Below, in pieces: positions 15,037 through 23,633 of a stretch of DNA of 64,000 nt. The stretch is from positions 3,664 through 67,663 of the forward strand of contig CAZGSR010000010.1 of NCBI GenBank assembly GCA_964528645.1, read 5' to 3'. Origin of the DNA: UBA5734 sp964528645 (lineage in GTDB: Bacteria > Bacillota > Clostridia > Saccharofermentanales > UBA5734). The notes beneath the pieces were generated by a model. That model had not been told where the DNA came from. It searched no databases and saw only the letters and a list, made by a program, of their open reading frames with translations. The position numbers and the translations under genes are program-made. The first letter of the stretch is position 1, and every line of letters starts with the position of its first letter.

Positions 15037-16534
15037 GAAAAAGGTCCTGGTCGTCGGTGCCGGCGTCAGTGGCCTGGCCAGCGCGATCCGCCTGCAGCAG
15101 CAGGGATTTTCCGTCGAGATTTATGAGAAGAACGAACGGGCCGGTGGCCGCATGGGTGTGGTCGAATTTGACGGCTTCCAGTTCGATCTCGGCCCGACGA
15201 TCCTGATGATGCCGCAAATGTACCGCGACGTGTTCGAATTCTGCGGCAGAAATCCGGATGACTATTTCCAGATGGTCCAGCTCGACCCGATCTATCGCGT
15301 CTATTTTGCCGATGGCTCGGTCCACGAAGCGACTTCCGAGCTAACCCGCCTGGTGGCGGAGCTGGAACGCATCAGCGAGAAGGATGCCCAGGGCTATTTG
15401 CGCTACCTCGGTGACATCTACGAACGCTACCTGCTGGCCAAGGACCATTTCATCGGCCGCGGCTTTAGGACCTGGTCGGATCTTCTCAATCCGACCACAC
15501 TCTCGGCCGGTCTCAAGCTCAAGACCTTCAACAATGCCTATGCCATGATTTCCGAGTATGTCGAGAGTGAGAAACTGCGCGAGCTTTTGAGTTTCCAGAC
15601 GCTCTACATCGGTGTTTCGCCCTACAATGGCCCGTCGATCTACACCATCATCCCGATGGTTGAGCTGATCTATGGCGTCTGGTTCATCAAAGGCGGCATG
15701 CGCGGCTACGTCACAGCACTGGAACGCCTGTTCACCGAACTCGGTGGGGTGATCCATCTCAAGGCGCCGGTGGAAACAATCGTCATGGACGGGCGCAAGG
15801 CCACCGGACTCATGGTCCAAGGCCAGTTCCAACCGGCCGACATCGTCCTCTCCACGGCCGATTTCCCCTATGCCATGAAGCAGCTCTTGCCCTCAGATTT
15901 TCGCCAGGGCCGCTACCGTCCATCCCAGGTGGAAAAATACGAGTATGCCTGCTCGTGTTTCATGCAGTACATTGCTCTCGACAGCCGTGATTTCCCCGGG
16001 CTCAATGTCCACAACCTTGCTTTTGCCGAGGACTTCTCAGGCAACATTGCCGACATCTTCGATGGCCGTTTCCCGAAAGATCCGTCGGTCTACGTCTATG
16101 CGCCGGCTTTGCTCGATGAAAGCCTGGCGCCTCAGGGCCAGCTGGGCCTTTATGTCCTGACCCCGGTGCCCAACCTCAAGGATGGACCGGCAATTGACTG
16201 GAAAGATGAAGCAGCCATCGCGACCTACCGGGCCAAGGCCTATGAAAAAATCCGCCGCATGCTGCCCCTTCAGGATTTCGAGCGCCACATCATCCGGGAA
16301 AAAGTCTACACGCCACTCGATTTTGAAATGGATTTCAATGCATTCTTCGGCGCGACCTTTGGTTTGCGCCCGACCCTGATGCAGTCGAATTCCTTCCGGC
16401 CCCAGCCCAAGGCCGTGCGCTACGACAATCTCTATTTTGCCGGCAGCAGCAACCATCCTGGAGCCGGTGTCCCGATCGTCCTGATGTCGGCCCAGATTGC
16501 TGCGCAGGAGGTTCTGCGCGACCAGGTGCCGTGA
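15014..16534 (+). CDS. crtI: Phytoene/diapophytoene desaturase CrtI/CrtN
   Basis: The 506-residue FAD enzyme introduces conjugated double bonds into a colourless carotene precursor. It has the Rossmann motif VLVVGAGVSGLASAIRL, the family segment GRMGVVEFDGFQFDLGPTI and the C-terminal FAD site LYFAGSSNHPGAGVPIVL. The start overlaps the previous gene by 23 nt, and its own stop overlaps the next start (TGATG). The protein family cannot by eye separate C40 phytoene from C30 diapophytoene enzymes. Known clostridial-type carotenoids (heliobacteria) are C30, so CrtN activity is a fair possibility. Confidence 0.92.
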   Translation: MTVQTASKKKVLVVGAGVSGLASAIRLQQQGFSVEIYEKNERAGGRMGVVEFDGFQFDLGPTILMMPQMYRDVFEFCGRNPDDYFQMVQLDPIYRVYFADGSVHEATSELTRLVAELERISEKDAQGYLRYLGDIYERYLLAKDHFIGRGFRTWSDLLNPTTLSAGLKLKTFNNAYAMISEYVESEKLRELLSFQTLYIGVSPYNGPSIYTIIPMVELIYGVWFIKGGMRGYVTALERLFTELGGVIHLKAPVETIVMDGRKATGLMVQGQFQPADIVLSTADFPYAMKQLLPSDFRQGRYRPSQVEKYEYACSCFMQYIALDSRDFPGLNVHNLAFAEDFSGNIADIFDGRFPKDPSVYVYAPALLDESLAPQGQLGLYVLTPVPNLKDGPAIDWKDEAAIATYRAKAYEKIRRMLPLQDFERHIIREKVYTPLDFEMDFNAFFGATFGLRPTLMQSNSFRPQPKAVRYDNLYFAGSSNHPGAGVPIVLMSAQIAAQEVLRDQVP

Positions 16535-17418
16535 TGGCCAAGTCAGAGATTCCCATCGAGTTGCTGCCGGATGTTGCCTGGTGTGAAGCGGTCATCCGCC
16601 GTCACTCGGGTAGCTTCTATCGCTCGTTCAAGCGTTTGCCTCCCGGGCGCGCCGCGGCTGTCTTTGCGGTCTATGCTTTTTGCCGCCTGGCGGATGACAG
16701 CATCGATGTCGACCATGATCCGGACCAGCTGGACCAGCTGGCATCCCGGTTGCAGGAATTTGCCGCTGGCAGGACCCCGGATGAACCCCTCTGGCGCTTG
16801 CTGCGCTGGGCGTTCACAACGTATGACCTGGAGATCGCGCCGTTCTTCGAGATGATCGAGGGTCAGCGCCGGGACATCACTTTTGTCCAGCCTGAGACCA
16901 ACCAGGACTTATGGGACTATTGCTACCTGGTGGCCGGAACGGTCGGACTGATGATCCTGCCCCTTCTAGCCAGCCCGGTCACAGCTGTCCATCGCCGGCT
17001 GGCCATCGATCTGGGCCAGGCGATGCAGATGTCCAATATTCTCCGGGACCTGGCCGCGGACTACCGCCTGGGCCGGATCTACCTGCCTGCGCACGAGCTG
17101 GCTGCACGAGGAATCCAGTCGGAAGACCTGGGTCGAGCCACGCCCACACCGGCCCTGAAAAGCTACTGGCTGGAGCTGGCGCAAGGCGCTCTGCAGCGCT
17201 ACGAAGGTGTGAAGCGAAATCTCGTATCGTTTGACACCAAAGCGCAGTTGCCCGTTCTTCTGGCTCTGCTGTACTATAGTCATATTACTTTACTCGGAAT
17301 TAAAAATCCGGACATCGTCCTGGAGCGCCGGCTGGTGGTGCCGGACTCATTCAAATACTGGCTCTACTTAAAGGCACAATGGTACGTCTGGACCTTGAGA
17401 TTCCGGACAGAGGTGTGA
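16534..17418 (+). CDS. crtB: Phytoene/squalene-type synthase CrtB/CrtM
   Basis: This head-to-head prenyl synthase joins two prenyl diphosphates to form phytoene or diapophytoene, the substrate of the desaturase encoded just upstream. The first aspartate-rich motif is DDSID (54-58), and the second lies in QMSNILRDLAADYRLGRIYLP (about 165-185). The protein is 294 residues long from ATG 16534; a GTG at 16531 directly before it is also possible. The crtI-crtB order and overlap match many bacterial carotenoid clusters. Confidence 0.92.
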   Translation: MAKSEIPIELLPDVAWCEAVIRRHSGSFYRSFKRLPPGRAAAVFAVYAFCRLADDSIDVDHDPDQLDQLASRLQEFAAGRTPDEPLWRLLRWAFTTYDLEIAPFFEMIEGQRRDITFVQPETNQDLWDYCYLVAGTVGLMILPLLASPVTAVHRRLAIDLGQAMQMSNILRDLAADYRLGRIYLPAHELAARGIQSEDLGRATPTPALKSYWLELAQGALQRYEGVKRNLVSFDTKAQLPVLLALLYYSHITLLGIKNPDIVLERRLVVPDSFKYWLYLKAQWYVWTLRFRTEV

Positions 17419-17419
17419 C

Positions 17420-18070
17420 ATGCAGAACTGGATCGGTATCGCAGCATCTTTTGGCTTCATTTTCACGGTGATCTTCCTGGCCCGTTTCATGGCCCGCTTT
17501 GGCAAGGAGGCCAGCCGCAAAACGGTCCATGTCCTGGTCTGCAACTGGTGGTTCCTGGCCATGTATTTTTTTGACCAGCCTCTATGGGCGGCCATTGTCC
17601 CGGCGAGTTTTGTCGTGATCAACTCACTGTCCTACCGGTACCAGATTTTCCAGGTTATGGAACGGGGCGAAGGGAAGGAAGACCTCGGCACCGTCTACTA
17701 TGCGATCTCCCTGCTGATTCTTTCGCTTCTGACGTTTGGTTCGGGTAAAAATCCGCTGGTCGGAGCAGCAGGGATTCTGCTCATGGGATATGGTGACGGC
17801 CTGGCTGCGGTGTTCGGCAAAGCGTTTCCCTGGGGATCCTACCGTGTGTTCGGATCCCGTAAAAGCCTGACAGGCAATCTGACCATGTTGGTGGTGTCTT
17901 TCGCCGTCCTGGCGTTGCTGATCGCATGGCAGGGCTTATCCCCGGTCCTTCCAGCAGCAGTGGGCCTGGCCTTGGTGGCGACGCTGGTGGAAGCCATGAC
18001 GCCTTTTGGCCTGGATAACCTGACGGTTCCACTGGCCAGTGCCCTGGCGTACGGGATGGTGATCGGCTGA
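17420..18070 (+). CDS. Phytol/dolichol kinase-like membrane protein (VTE5/SEC59)
   Basis: The 216-residue polytopic protein belongs to the CTP-dependent prenol kinase family (COG0170; phytol kinase VTE5, dolichol kinase SEC59, also some phosphatidate kinases). Conserved pieces are EASRKTVHVLVC, GYGDGLAAVFGK and SRKSLTGNLTM. About six membrane helices are visible. It starts 2 nt after crtB and overlaps the next gene, a VTE6-type partner. In plants VTE5 and VTE6 act in succession to turn phytol into phytyl diphosphate. By analogy this pair may make the prenyl diphosphates used by CrtB. Confidence 0.8.
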   Translation: MQNWIGIAASFGFIFTVIFLARFMARFGKEASRKTVHVLVCNWWFLAMYFFDQPLWAAIVPASFVVINSLSYRYQIFQVMERGEGKEDLGTVYYAISLLILSLLTFGSGKNPLVGAAGILLMGYGDGLAAVFGKAFPWGSYRVFGSRKSLTGNLTMLVVSFAVLALLIAWQGLSPVLPAAVGLALVATLVEAMTPFGLDNLTVPLASALAYGMVIG

Positions 18071-18936
18071 TGGTGGATGAAATCCTGACTCTGCTGGCTT
18101 CTTTTGAAACCCTACTCACACTGGTGACTGCAGGCACGGTCCTCCTCGGCAGCGCTGTCGTGGCCTATCTGGCCTATCGTCGCCGGTCGCTGACCGGGCT
18201 GGCTGCCTTGACCGCCTGTGGCCTCTCGTTTGGCCTGTATGTGACGGGAGGTCTGCGCCTGGTGGTGCTGCTGTTGACCTTTTTCGCTGGATCGACGGTC
18301 CTGACCCACTATCGCCAGAAAGACAAAGACCCGATTGAATCGGAGATTCATGAGAAAAAGGGACCACGCGACACGTTCCAGGTGATTGCCAATGGGGGAC
18401 CGGCTCTGCTGATGGGTGTTCTGACCGCCATGACCGGCCAGGCCGCTTTCCTGGTCGGCAGTGTCGCAGCACTGGCAGCCAGCAATGCCGATACCTGGGC
18501 ATCGGAACTGGGCGTCTTGAGCCGTCACCAGCCGGTCTACATCTTGTCACGCCGGCCCGTGGCCCGTGGCTTGTCTGGCGGTGTGACCCGACTGGGTACA
18601 CTGGCCGCCCTGTCCGGCGGTGTATTCATCGCCCTCGTGTATGGTTTGCTGCATTGGAGTGATCCAGCCAGTGGCCTGACCCTGGTATCCGACATGGCGG
18701 TGATCGCTCTGGCCGGCCTGGTTGGTTCGACGGTTGACAGCATTCTCGGTGAGACCTTGCAAGCCCGTTACGCCAGTGCCCGTCACGGCCAGCTGACAGA
18801 AAAAAGTGCAGAGCAGGGTCTTGCCAATTCACTCCAGCATGGCCTGAAATGGCTCAACAACGACTGGGTGAATTTGCTCAGCTCCACCATTGCCGCCCTG
18901 GCTGCTGCCGGGCTGATTGCGCTTACGGCACATTGA
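18070..18936 (+). CDS. DUF92 family prenyl-phosphate kinase-like protein (VTE6)
   Basis: The 288-residue membrane protein is a DUF92 family member, the family of plant and cyanobacterial VTE6 (phytyl-phosphate kinase). Diagnostic stretches are ASNADTWASELGVLS, SGGVTRLGTLAAL and GLVGSTVDSILGETLQA. Six or seven hydrophobic helices are visible. Its ATG overlaps the stop of the VTE5-like gene (TGATG), which supports a two-step pathway prenol to prenyl phosphate to prenyl diphosphate. The true substrate (farnesol, geranylgeraniol, phytol) cannot be read from the sequence. Confidence 0.82.
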   Translation: MVDEILTLLASFETLLTLVTAGTVLLGSAVVAYLAYRRRSLTGLAALTACGLSFGLYVTGGLRLVVLLLTFFAGSTVLTHYRQKDKDPIESEIHEKKGPRDTFQVIANGGPALLMGVLTAMTGQAAFLVGSVAALAASNADTWASELGVLSRHQPVYILSRRPVARGLSGGVTRLGTLAALSGGVFIALVYGLLHWSDPASGLTLVSDMAVIALAGLVGSTVDSILGETLQARYASARHGQLTEKSAEQGLANSLQHGLKWLNNDWVNLLSSTIAALAAAGLIALTAH

Positions 18937-18968
18937 CGCCTCGTATCTATGGGAAGGATGGACTCAAG

Positions 18969-19655
18969 ATGACAGATCTTGGAAATGACTTGTATGCCCC
19001 CTACTTTGCCGCCCTGGCCAGCATGGACAAACCAGCCTGTGTCCAGCTCGTGCTGGCGGCCGTATCGGAGGGCAAGGTCGGCCTGGTTGAATTGTATACG
19101 GAGGTGCTGGCCAAATCCCTCAATGAACTGTCGGAGGCGGAGCTGGGCCAGCCGGATGCCATCTGGCGCGAACATGTCCGCAGTGAAATCACCCGGACTG
19201 TGATCGAGTGCTGTTATCCGGCTGTTGTTGCCGAGGTGAACGCCCGCGAGCAGGAGAGAACCTCAGCAGATCCGGCGGCTGATGCCAAAAAGCGGGTGAT
19301 GATCGTCCTGCCGGCAGAGGAATTCCATGAACTCGGCGCCCGCATGGGGGCGGATTTTTTCCAGCTGGCCGGATTTGAGACCTTGTTTGTTGGTGCCAAC
19401 ACACCGGCAGAATCCATTCTGAACGGCATCGGCTATTTCCAGCCCGACTATGTCGATCTCCATGTCGTCAATTACTATAACCTGTTCAAAGCCAAGGACC
19501 TGCTCAACCAGATCCAGCACCAGTACCCCAAGGTCCGCCTCTTGGCCAGCGGCGGTGCCTTTTCCGGTGAAGCCGGCCAGCTGGATCGATTTGGCCCTGT
19601 CTGCCTGGTCCGCTCGCTCGCTGATATCGAGGCCCTGCTGGAGGAGACACCATGA
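18969..19655 (+). CDS. Free-standing cobalamin-binding protein, CarH-like motif
   Basis: The 228-residue protein has an N-terminal four-helix bundle (about 10-92) and a Rossmann-like cobalamin domain (about 107-225). The lower-ligand motif is E118-F-H120-E-L-G123, the E-x-H-x-x-G form seen in CarH/LitR photoreceptors rather than the D-x-H-x-x-G of metabolic enzymes. The bundle keeps E68-H69 of the CarH cap, but W66 sits only two residues before them instead of about ten. No DNA-binding domain is present. Lying in an operon with photolyase and carotenoid genes, it could be a B12 light sensor acting on a partner, as AerR does with CrtJ. Its start has only a weak AAGG site. Confidence 0.82.
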   Translation: MTDLGNDLYAPYFAALASMDKPACVQLVLAAVSEGKVGLVELYTEVLAKSLNELSEAELGQPDAIWREHVRSEITRTVIECCYPAVVAEVNAREQERTSADPAADAKKRVMIVLPAEEFHELGARMGADFFQLAGFETLFVGANTPAESILNGIGYFQPDYVDLHVVNYYNLFKAKDLLNQIQHQYPKVRLLASGGAFSGEAGQLDRFGPVCLVRSLADIEALLEETP

Positions 19656-20818
19656 GAATTGCCTTTCAAATCGCTGTTCGTTTCCTGTCCTCCAACAAGG
19701 GCCAGACGATCCTGATTGCCCTCGGCATCGCCATTGGCATTTCGGTCCAGATATTCATCGGTTCCTTGATCACCGGCCTGCAAAAAAGCCTGGTCGATAC
19801 CACCATTGGCAACGCGGCCCAGATCTCGATTGTGTCCGATTCGGATGACCGTCTGATTGAAAAATACGAACCAGTTGCAGATGCTGCCCGGCGGCGCGAA
19901 CCGCGCTTGACAGCCATCTCGCCCGTGCTTGACCGGCCTGGCCTGATTGTCGATGGTGACCGGTCCAACTCGATCCTGATGCGTGGTTTCGATTTTGCCC
20001 GTGCTGAGAAGGTCTATGAGTTCTCAGAGCGCCTGGTGGCAGGTCGGCTGCCCGAACGCGACTCCCAGGCCGTGATTGGTCTCGACTTGGCCAAAGAGCT
20101 GGGCGTCCAGCTGGGCGATTCGATCGAAGTGACCGTGCTGGGCAGCATCAAGAAATCCTTCACCTTGGTGGGTGTTTTTGATCTCGAGGTCCAAAGTGTT
20201 AACAAGTCCTGGTTTTTAGCCAATCTCGCGGCCGTCCAGGATCTCTTTGCCACCGGTGATGCCGTGACCGCGATTGAAATCCAGATCGGACCCGATGAAG
20301 TGTTCGAAGCGGATTTGATTTCAGAGAAACTGACGCCGATTCTCAATGACCCGGAGTTGGAACTGACCAACTGGAAGGTCCAGAATGCCTCTTTGCTCTC
20401 GGGCCTCAATGGCCAGAGCGTGTCCAGCTATATGATCCAATTTTTTGTCGTAGTCTCGGTTGTGCTCGGTATCGCCAGCGTGCTGGCCATTTCCGTGCTG
20501 CAGAAATCGAAGCAGATCGGCATTCTCAAGGCCATGGGCATCAAAACGCGCCAGTCAAGTCTGATTTTCCTGTTCCAAGGCCTGATCCTTGGCCTGATCG
20601 GCGGAATCCTGGGTCTCATTATTGGACTCGGATTGTCCATCAGTTTCACCATTTTTGCGGTGCGCCCCGATGGTTCGCCGGTGGTTCCTCTATTTATCGA
20701 CCGCAATTTCCTGCTCCTGTCCTTTGGCCTGGCTGTGGTCGCTTCGACTCTGGCCGCCCTGGTACCGGCCAGGAAGTCCGCCCGACTTGATCCAATCGAG
20801 GTTATCCGCAATGGCTGA
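19652..20818 (+). CDS. ABC transporter permease, FtsX/LolE type
   Basis: The 388-residue protein has the MacB/LolE plan: a first membrane helix (about 17-40), a large extracytoplasmic domain (about 45-265) and three C-terminal helices (about 270-290, 310-345 and 355-375). The ending ALVPARKSARLDPIEVIRNG is the usual FtsX-family C-terminus. ATG 19652 overlaps the stop of the B12-binding gene (ATGA). Such permeases usually act as mechanotransmitters or lipid/lipoprotein extractors rather than classical channels. Handling of carotenoid or other membrane lipid products is possible but unproven. Confidence 0.9.
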   Translation: MRIAFQIAVRFLSSNKGQTILIALGIAIGISVQIFIGSLITGLQKSLVDTTIGNAAQISIVSDSDDRLIEKYEPVADAARRREPRLTAISPVLDRPGLIVDGDRSNSILMRGFDFARAEKVYEFSERLVAGRLPERDSQAVIGLDLAKELGVQLGDSIEVTVLGSIKKSFTLVGVFDLEVQSVNKSWFLANLAAVQDLFATGDAVTAIEIQIGPDEVFEADLISEKLTPILNDPELELTNWKVQNASLLSGLNGQSVSSYMIQFFVVVSVVLGIASVLAISVLQKSKQIGILKAMGIKTRQSSLIFLFQGLILGLIGGILGLIIGLGLSISFTIFAVRPDGSPVVPLFIDRNFLLLSFGLAVVASTLAALVPARKSARLDPIEVIRNG

Positions 20819-20834
20819 AAGGACAGGAAAGACC

Positions 20835-21557
20835 ATGACATCCCTCAACACACCGCCATCAGGAGCTCCGGAGACGGTCCTGGCCCTGGAGAAAATCAAC
20901 AAAATCTATGGTGGCAGCGTACCAACCCAGGTCTTGTTCGATATTGACCTGACCTTTGCCGCCTCGACATTCAATGGCATCATCGGCCAGTCCGGCAGCG
21001 GCAAGTCCACCCTGATGAATATCATGGGCACCCTGGACCGGCCGACCTCCGGGATTGTCCAGATCAACGGCCGCCGTACGGACCAGCTGGGGCCCGACCA
21101 GCTGGCAGAGATTCGCAATGAAACCATTGGCTTCATCTTCCAGTTCCATTATCTGCTGCCCGAGTTCACCGCCCTGGAAAATGTCCTGATGCCGCATCTG
21201 ATCAAATATGGGTCCGCCAGCAAGGCGATCCGTGACCGGGCGACTGAGCTTCTGGACCTGGTGGGCTTGTCTGGCGTCAAGAACAACCTGGCGACCCGGA
21301 TGTCCGGCGGCCAGCAACAGCGTACCGCGATCGCCCGGGCCCTGATCATGAATCCCAAAATCATCCTGGCCGACGAACCGACAGGCAATCTGGATTCGGA
21401 TTCGACAGAGACCGTCTATGACATCATGCGCGAAATCAACCGGACCTTCCGCACGACCTTCATCATCATCACCCATGATCGCCATATTGCGGAAAAAACC
21501 GACCGCATCATCGAAATCAAGGACGGACGCATCAGCCTCGACCTTGACCGCCGCTGA
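20835..21557 (+). CDS. ABC transporter ATP-binding protein, LolD/MacB type
   Basis: This 240-residue ATPase is the partner of the preceding permease. Walker A is GQSGSGKSTLMN, the Q-loop region is FIFQFHYLLPEFTALENV, the signature is MSGGQQQRTAIARAL, and Walker B is IILADEPTGNLD, the GNLD ending being typical of the LolD/FtsE group. ATG 20835 has an AGGAAAG site; an in-frame ATG at 20811, overlapping the permease stop, is the alternative. It is the last gene of the photolyase-carotenoid operon. Confidence 0.93.
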   Translation: MTSLNTPPSGAPETVLALEKINKIYGGSVPTQVLFDIDLTFAASTFNGIIGQSGSGKSTLMNIMGTLDRPTSGIVQINGRRTDQLGPDQLAEIRNETIGFIFQFHYLLPEFTALENVLMPHLIKYGSASKAIRDRATELLDLVGLSGVKNNLATRMSGGQQQRTAIARALIMNPKIILADEPTGNLDSDSTETVYDIMREINRTFRTTFIIITHDRHIAEKTDRIIEIKDGRISLDLDRR

Positions 21558-21639
21558 ATGGACAATGGTGAAAAACGGCTGCCCGTGAAAACGCGAAAAG
21601 GTCCTGCAAGTTCAGAGTAATTTTCATGCATTTTGCTAT

Positions 21640-21668
21640 TTGTCAAAAAGTCATATTTCGTTTACAAT
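21640..21668 (+). promoter_or_regulatory. Sigma-A promoter of xpt
   Basis: The -35 TTGTCA (21640-21645) and -10 TACAAT (21663-21668) are separated by exactly 17 bp, about 64 nt before the xpt start. A hairpin CAGCGG/CCGCTG follows in the leader (near 21697-21716). The region does not show the purine riboswitch that often controls xpt in Firmicutes. Confidence 0.75.
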
Positions 21669-21731
21669 TTTTCCATCCTGCCTGTCATGGTAACAGCGGC
21701 TGAAGGCCCGCTGGTCTGGTGAGGTTCATCG

Positions 21732-22301
21732 ATGCAAATGCTCAAAGACCGGATCGTCCGGGATGGTCAAGTGCTCCCCGGCAATATCCTCAAGGTTGAC
21801 AGCTTCCTCAATCATCAAATCGACCCGGTCCTGATGGATGCCATCGGCGAGGAATTTGCCCGCCGGTTCATGAATGAACCGATCACGCGCATCCTGACCA
21901 TCGAATCCTCCGGGATCGCCCCGGCGCTTTTTGCCGGCTATCACCTGCGTGTCCCCGTTGTTTTTGCCAAGAAAACCGAATCTATGAACCAGGATCCGGA
22001 CACCTTCGCCGCTCCGGTCCATTCTTACACGCGCAACCGCGACAATGTCATCCGCGTCGCCTGCCGCTATTTGTCTGCGTCTGACCACATTCTGGTGATC
22101 GATGATTTCCTCGCTCACGGCGAAGCGCTGCTGGGCCTGGCCGACCTGGTCCACCAGGCCGGTGCATCGCTGGCTGGCGCCGGCATCGTCATTGAGAAGG
22201 GCTTCCAGGATGGGGGCAAGCGCGTCCGCACTTCAGGTATCCGGGTTGAATCCCTGGCCATTATCGAGGACATGTCCGACGGGCACGTCCGCTTTCAGTG
22301 A
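21732..22301 (+). CDS. xpt: Xanthine phosphoribosyltransferase
   Basis: Xpt salvages xanthine to XMP with PRPP. The 189 residues contain the family pieces LTIESSGIAPALFAG, VVFAKKTESMN and the PRPP loop HILVIDDFLAHGEALLGL. A GTGAGG site precedes ATG 21732 (ATG 21738 is also possible). The nucleoside-type ABC importer that follows in the same direction fits joint purine uptake and salvage. Confidence 0.95.
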   Translation: MQMLKDRIVRDGQVLPGNILKVDSFLNHQIDPVLMDAIGEEFARRFMNEPITRILTIESSGIAPALFAGYHLRVPVVFAKKTESMNQDPDTFAAPVHSYTRNRDNVIRVACRYLSASDHILVIDDFLAHGEALLGLADLVHQAGASLAGAGIVIEKGFQDGGKRVRTSGIRVESLAIIEDMSDGHVRFQ

Positions 22302-22373
22302 ACATCCGCCTGATTCATCATCTGCCTTGCGAATCCAGAATTTGAAGCGACCCAGAAAAGAAGGAGAGAAACC

Positions 22374-23537
22374 ATGAAGATCAAGAGAATCCTCACCTTG
22401 GCCCTGGCCATGATGCTCGTCCTCGGCCTGGTTGCCGGTTGTGCCCAGAGCAGTGCCACCACCACTGCTGCTGCCGGTGAAACCACCAGTGCTGCCGCCG
22501 AGACCACCACCGCTGCCGCTCCTGCTGAAAAAATCAAAGTCGGCGTCATCTACATCAGCCCGAAAAATGACGGTGGCTGGTCCCAGGCCCATGCTGACGG
22601 TTTTGCCGCTGCCGTTGCCGCAGTTGGTGCAGACAAGATCGATCTCAAGGAAATAGAGAACGTCAATGATGCCGATGCCCAGCAGACCGAAACCGCCCTC
22701 AACCAGCTTGTCGCCGATGGCTGCCAGATCATTTTCGCCACCAGCTTCGGCTACATGGAAACCACAGCCAAAGTGGCCTCGGAAAATCCGGAAATCAAGT
22801 TCGAACACTGCTCCGGCTACATGAGTGCTGACAATTTTGCCAACTATTTCGCCCAGATCGAACAGCCCCGCTTCCTCTCCGGCATCGTCGCCGGCCGCAT
22901 GACGAAGTCGAACACCATTGGCTACGTCGCAGCCATGCAGATCCCGGAAGTCTACCGTGGCATCAATGCCTTCACCCTCGGCGTGCGCTCGGTCAACCCC
23001 GACGCAGTCGTCAAAGTCACCTGGACCAACACCTGGTTCAACCCGCAGCTGGAAAAAGAAGCCGCGATCTCCCTGATCGACAGCGGCGCTGACGTCCTGG
23101 CCCAGCATCAGGACTCCACCGCTGTGCAGCAGGCTGCCCAGGAAAAGGGCGTCTTCGGCATCGGCTATGACAACCCCATGTACAGCGAAGCCATCAAGGA
23201 CGCCTACCTGACCGCTCCGGTCTTCAAGTGGGGCGCCTACTATGAACAGCGCCTGGCCGCCATGCTCGATGGCAGCTGGACCACCGGCGCCTACTGGGGC
23301 GGCATGAACGATGGCGTCGTTGCGCTTGATGCAATGACCGCGCTCGTCCCGGCCGAAGTCCAGACTGAGGTCAATGCCCTCGTCGACACCATGAAAGCCC
23401 AGGGCAATGACTTTGTCTTTGCCGGCCCGATCAAGGACAACACGGGTGCCGAGCGTGTCGCCGCCGGCGCATCCCTGAGCGCCGACGACCAGTTCGCCAT
23501 GGACTGGTTCGTCGAAGGCGTCGTCGAAGCCAAGTAA
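22374..23537 (+). CDS. bmpA: BMP-family nucleoside-binding lipoprotein
   Basis: The 387-residue protein is the substrate-binding part of a BMP/PnrA-type ABC importer, a family that binds purine nucleosides. The signal peptide ends in the lipobox LVAGC (C about 23), followed by an Ala/Thr-rich linker (24-50). The binding domain starts at KIKVGVIYISPKNDGGWSQAHADG. GAAGGAGAG precedes the ATG. The permeases and ATPase follow after a strong hairpin, so this component is probably made in excess. Confidence 0.93.
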   Translation: MKIKRILTLALAMMLVLGLVAGCAQSSATTTAAAGETTSAAAETTTAAAPAEKIKVGVIYISPKNDGGWSQAHADGFAAAVAAVGADKIDLKEIENVNDADAQQTETALNQLVADGCQIIFATSFGYMETTAKVASENPEIKFEHCSGYMSADNFANYFAQIEQPRFLSGIVAGRMTKSNTIGYVAAMQIPEVYRGINAFTLGVRSVNPDAVVKVTWTNTWFNPQLEKEAAISLIDSGADVLAQHQDSTAVQQAAQEKGVFGIGYDNPMYSEAIKDAYLTAPVFKWGAYYEQRLAAMLDGSWTTGAYWGGMNDGVVALDAMTALVPAEVQTEVNALVDTMKAQGNDFVFAGPIKDNTGAERVAAGASLSADDQFAMDWFVEGVVEAK

Positions 23538-23570
23538 ACCGACTCCATGCTCTGACCCCTTGTGAATCTG

Positions 23571-23612
23571 CCTGGCCTGTGCCGCCATTTCTTGCGGCAC
23601 AGGCCAGGTTTT
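23571..23612 (+). terminator. Strong hairpin between binding protein and ATPase genes
   Basis: A perfect 15-bp stem (CCTGGCCTGTGCCGC, 23571-23585, with its complement at 23594-23608) with an 8-nt loop is followed by TTTT. It sits between bmpA and the ATPase gene of the same transporter. Partial termination or 3'-end protection here would raise the binding protein over the membrane components, a common design in ABC importer operons. Confidence 0.8.
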
Positions 23613-23633
23613 ATGACTTTACAGGAGCTTGAT

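Noticed and set aside
21558..21731. Purine riboswitch before xpt
   Set aside because: The three-way-junction core and loop sequences of the guanine/xanthine aptamers could not be found; only a promoter and a small hairpin are seen.
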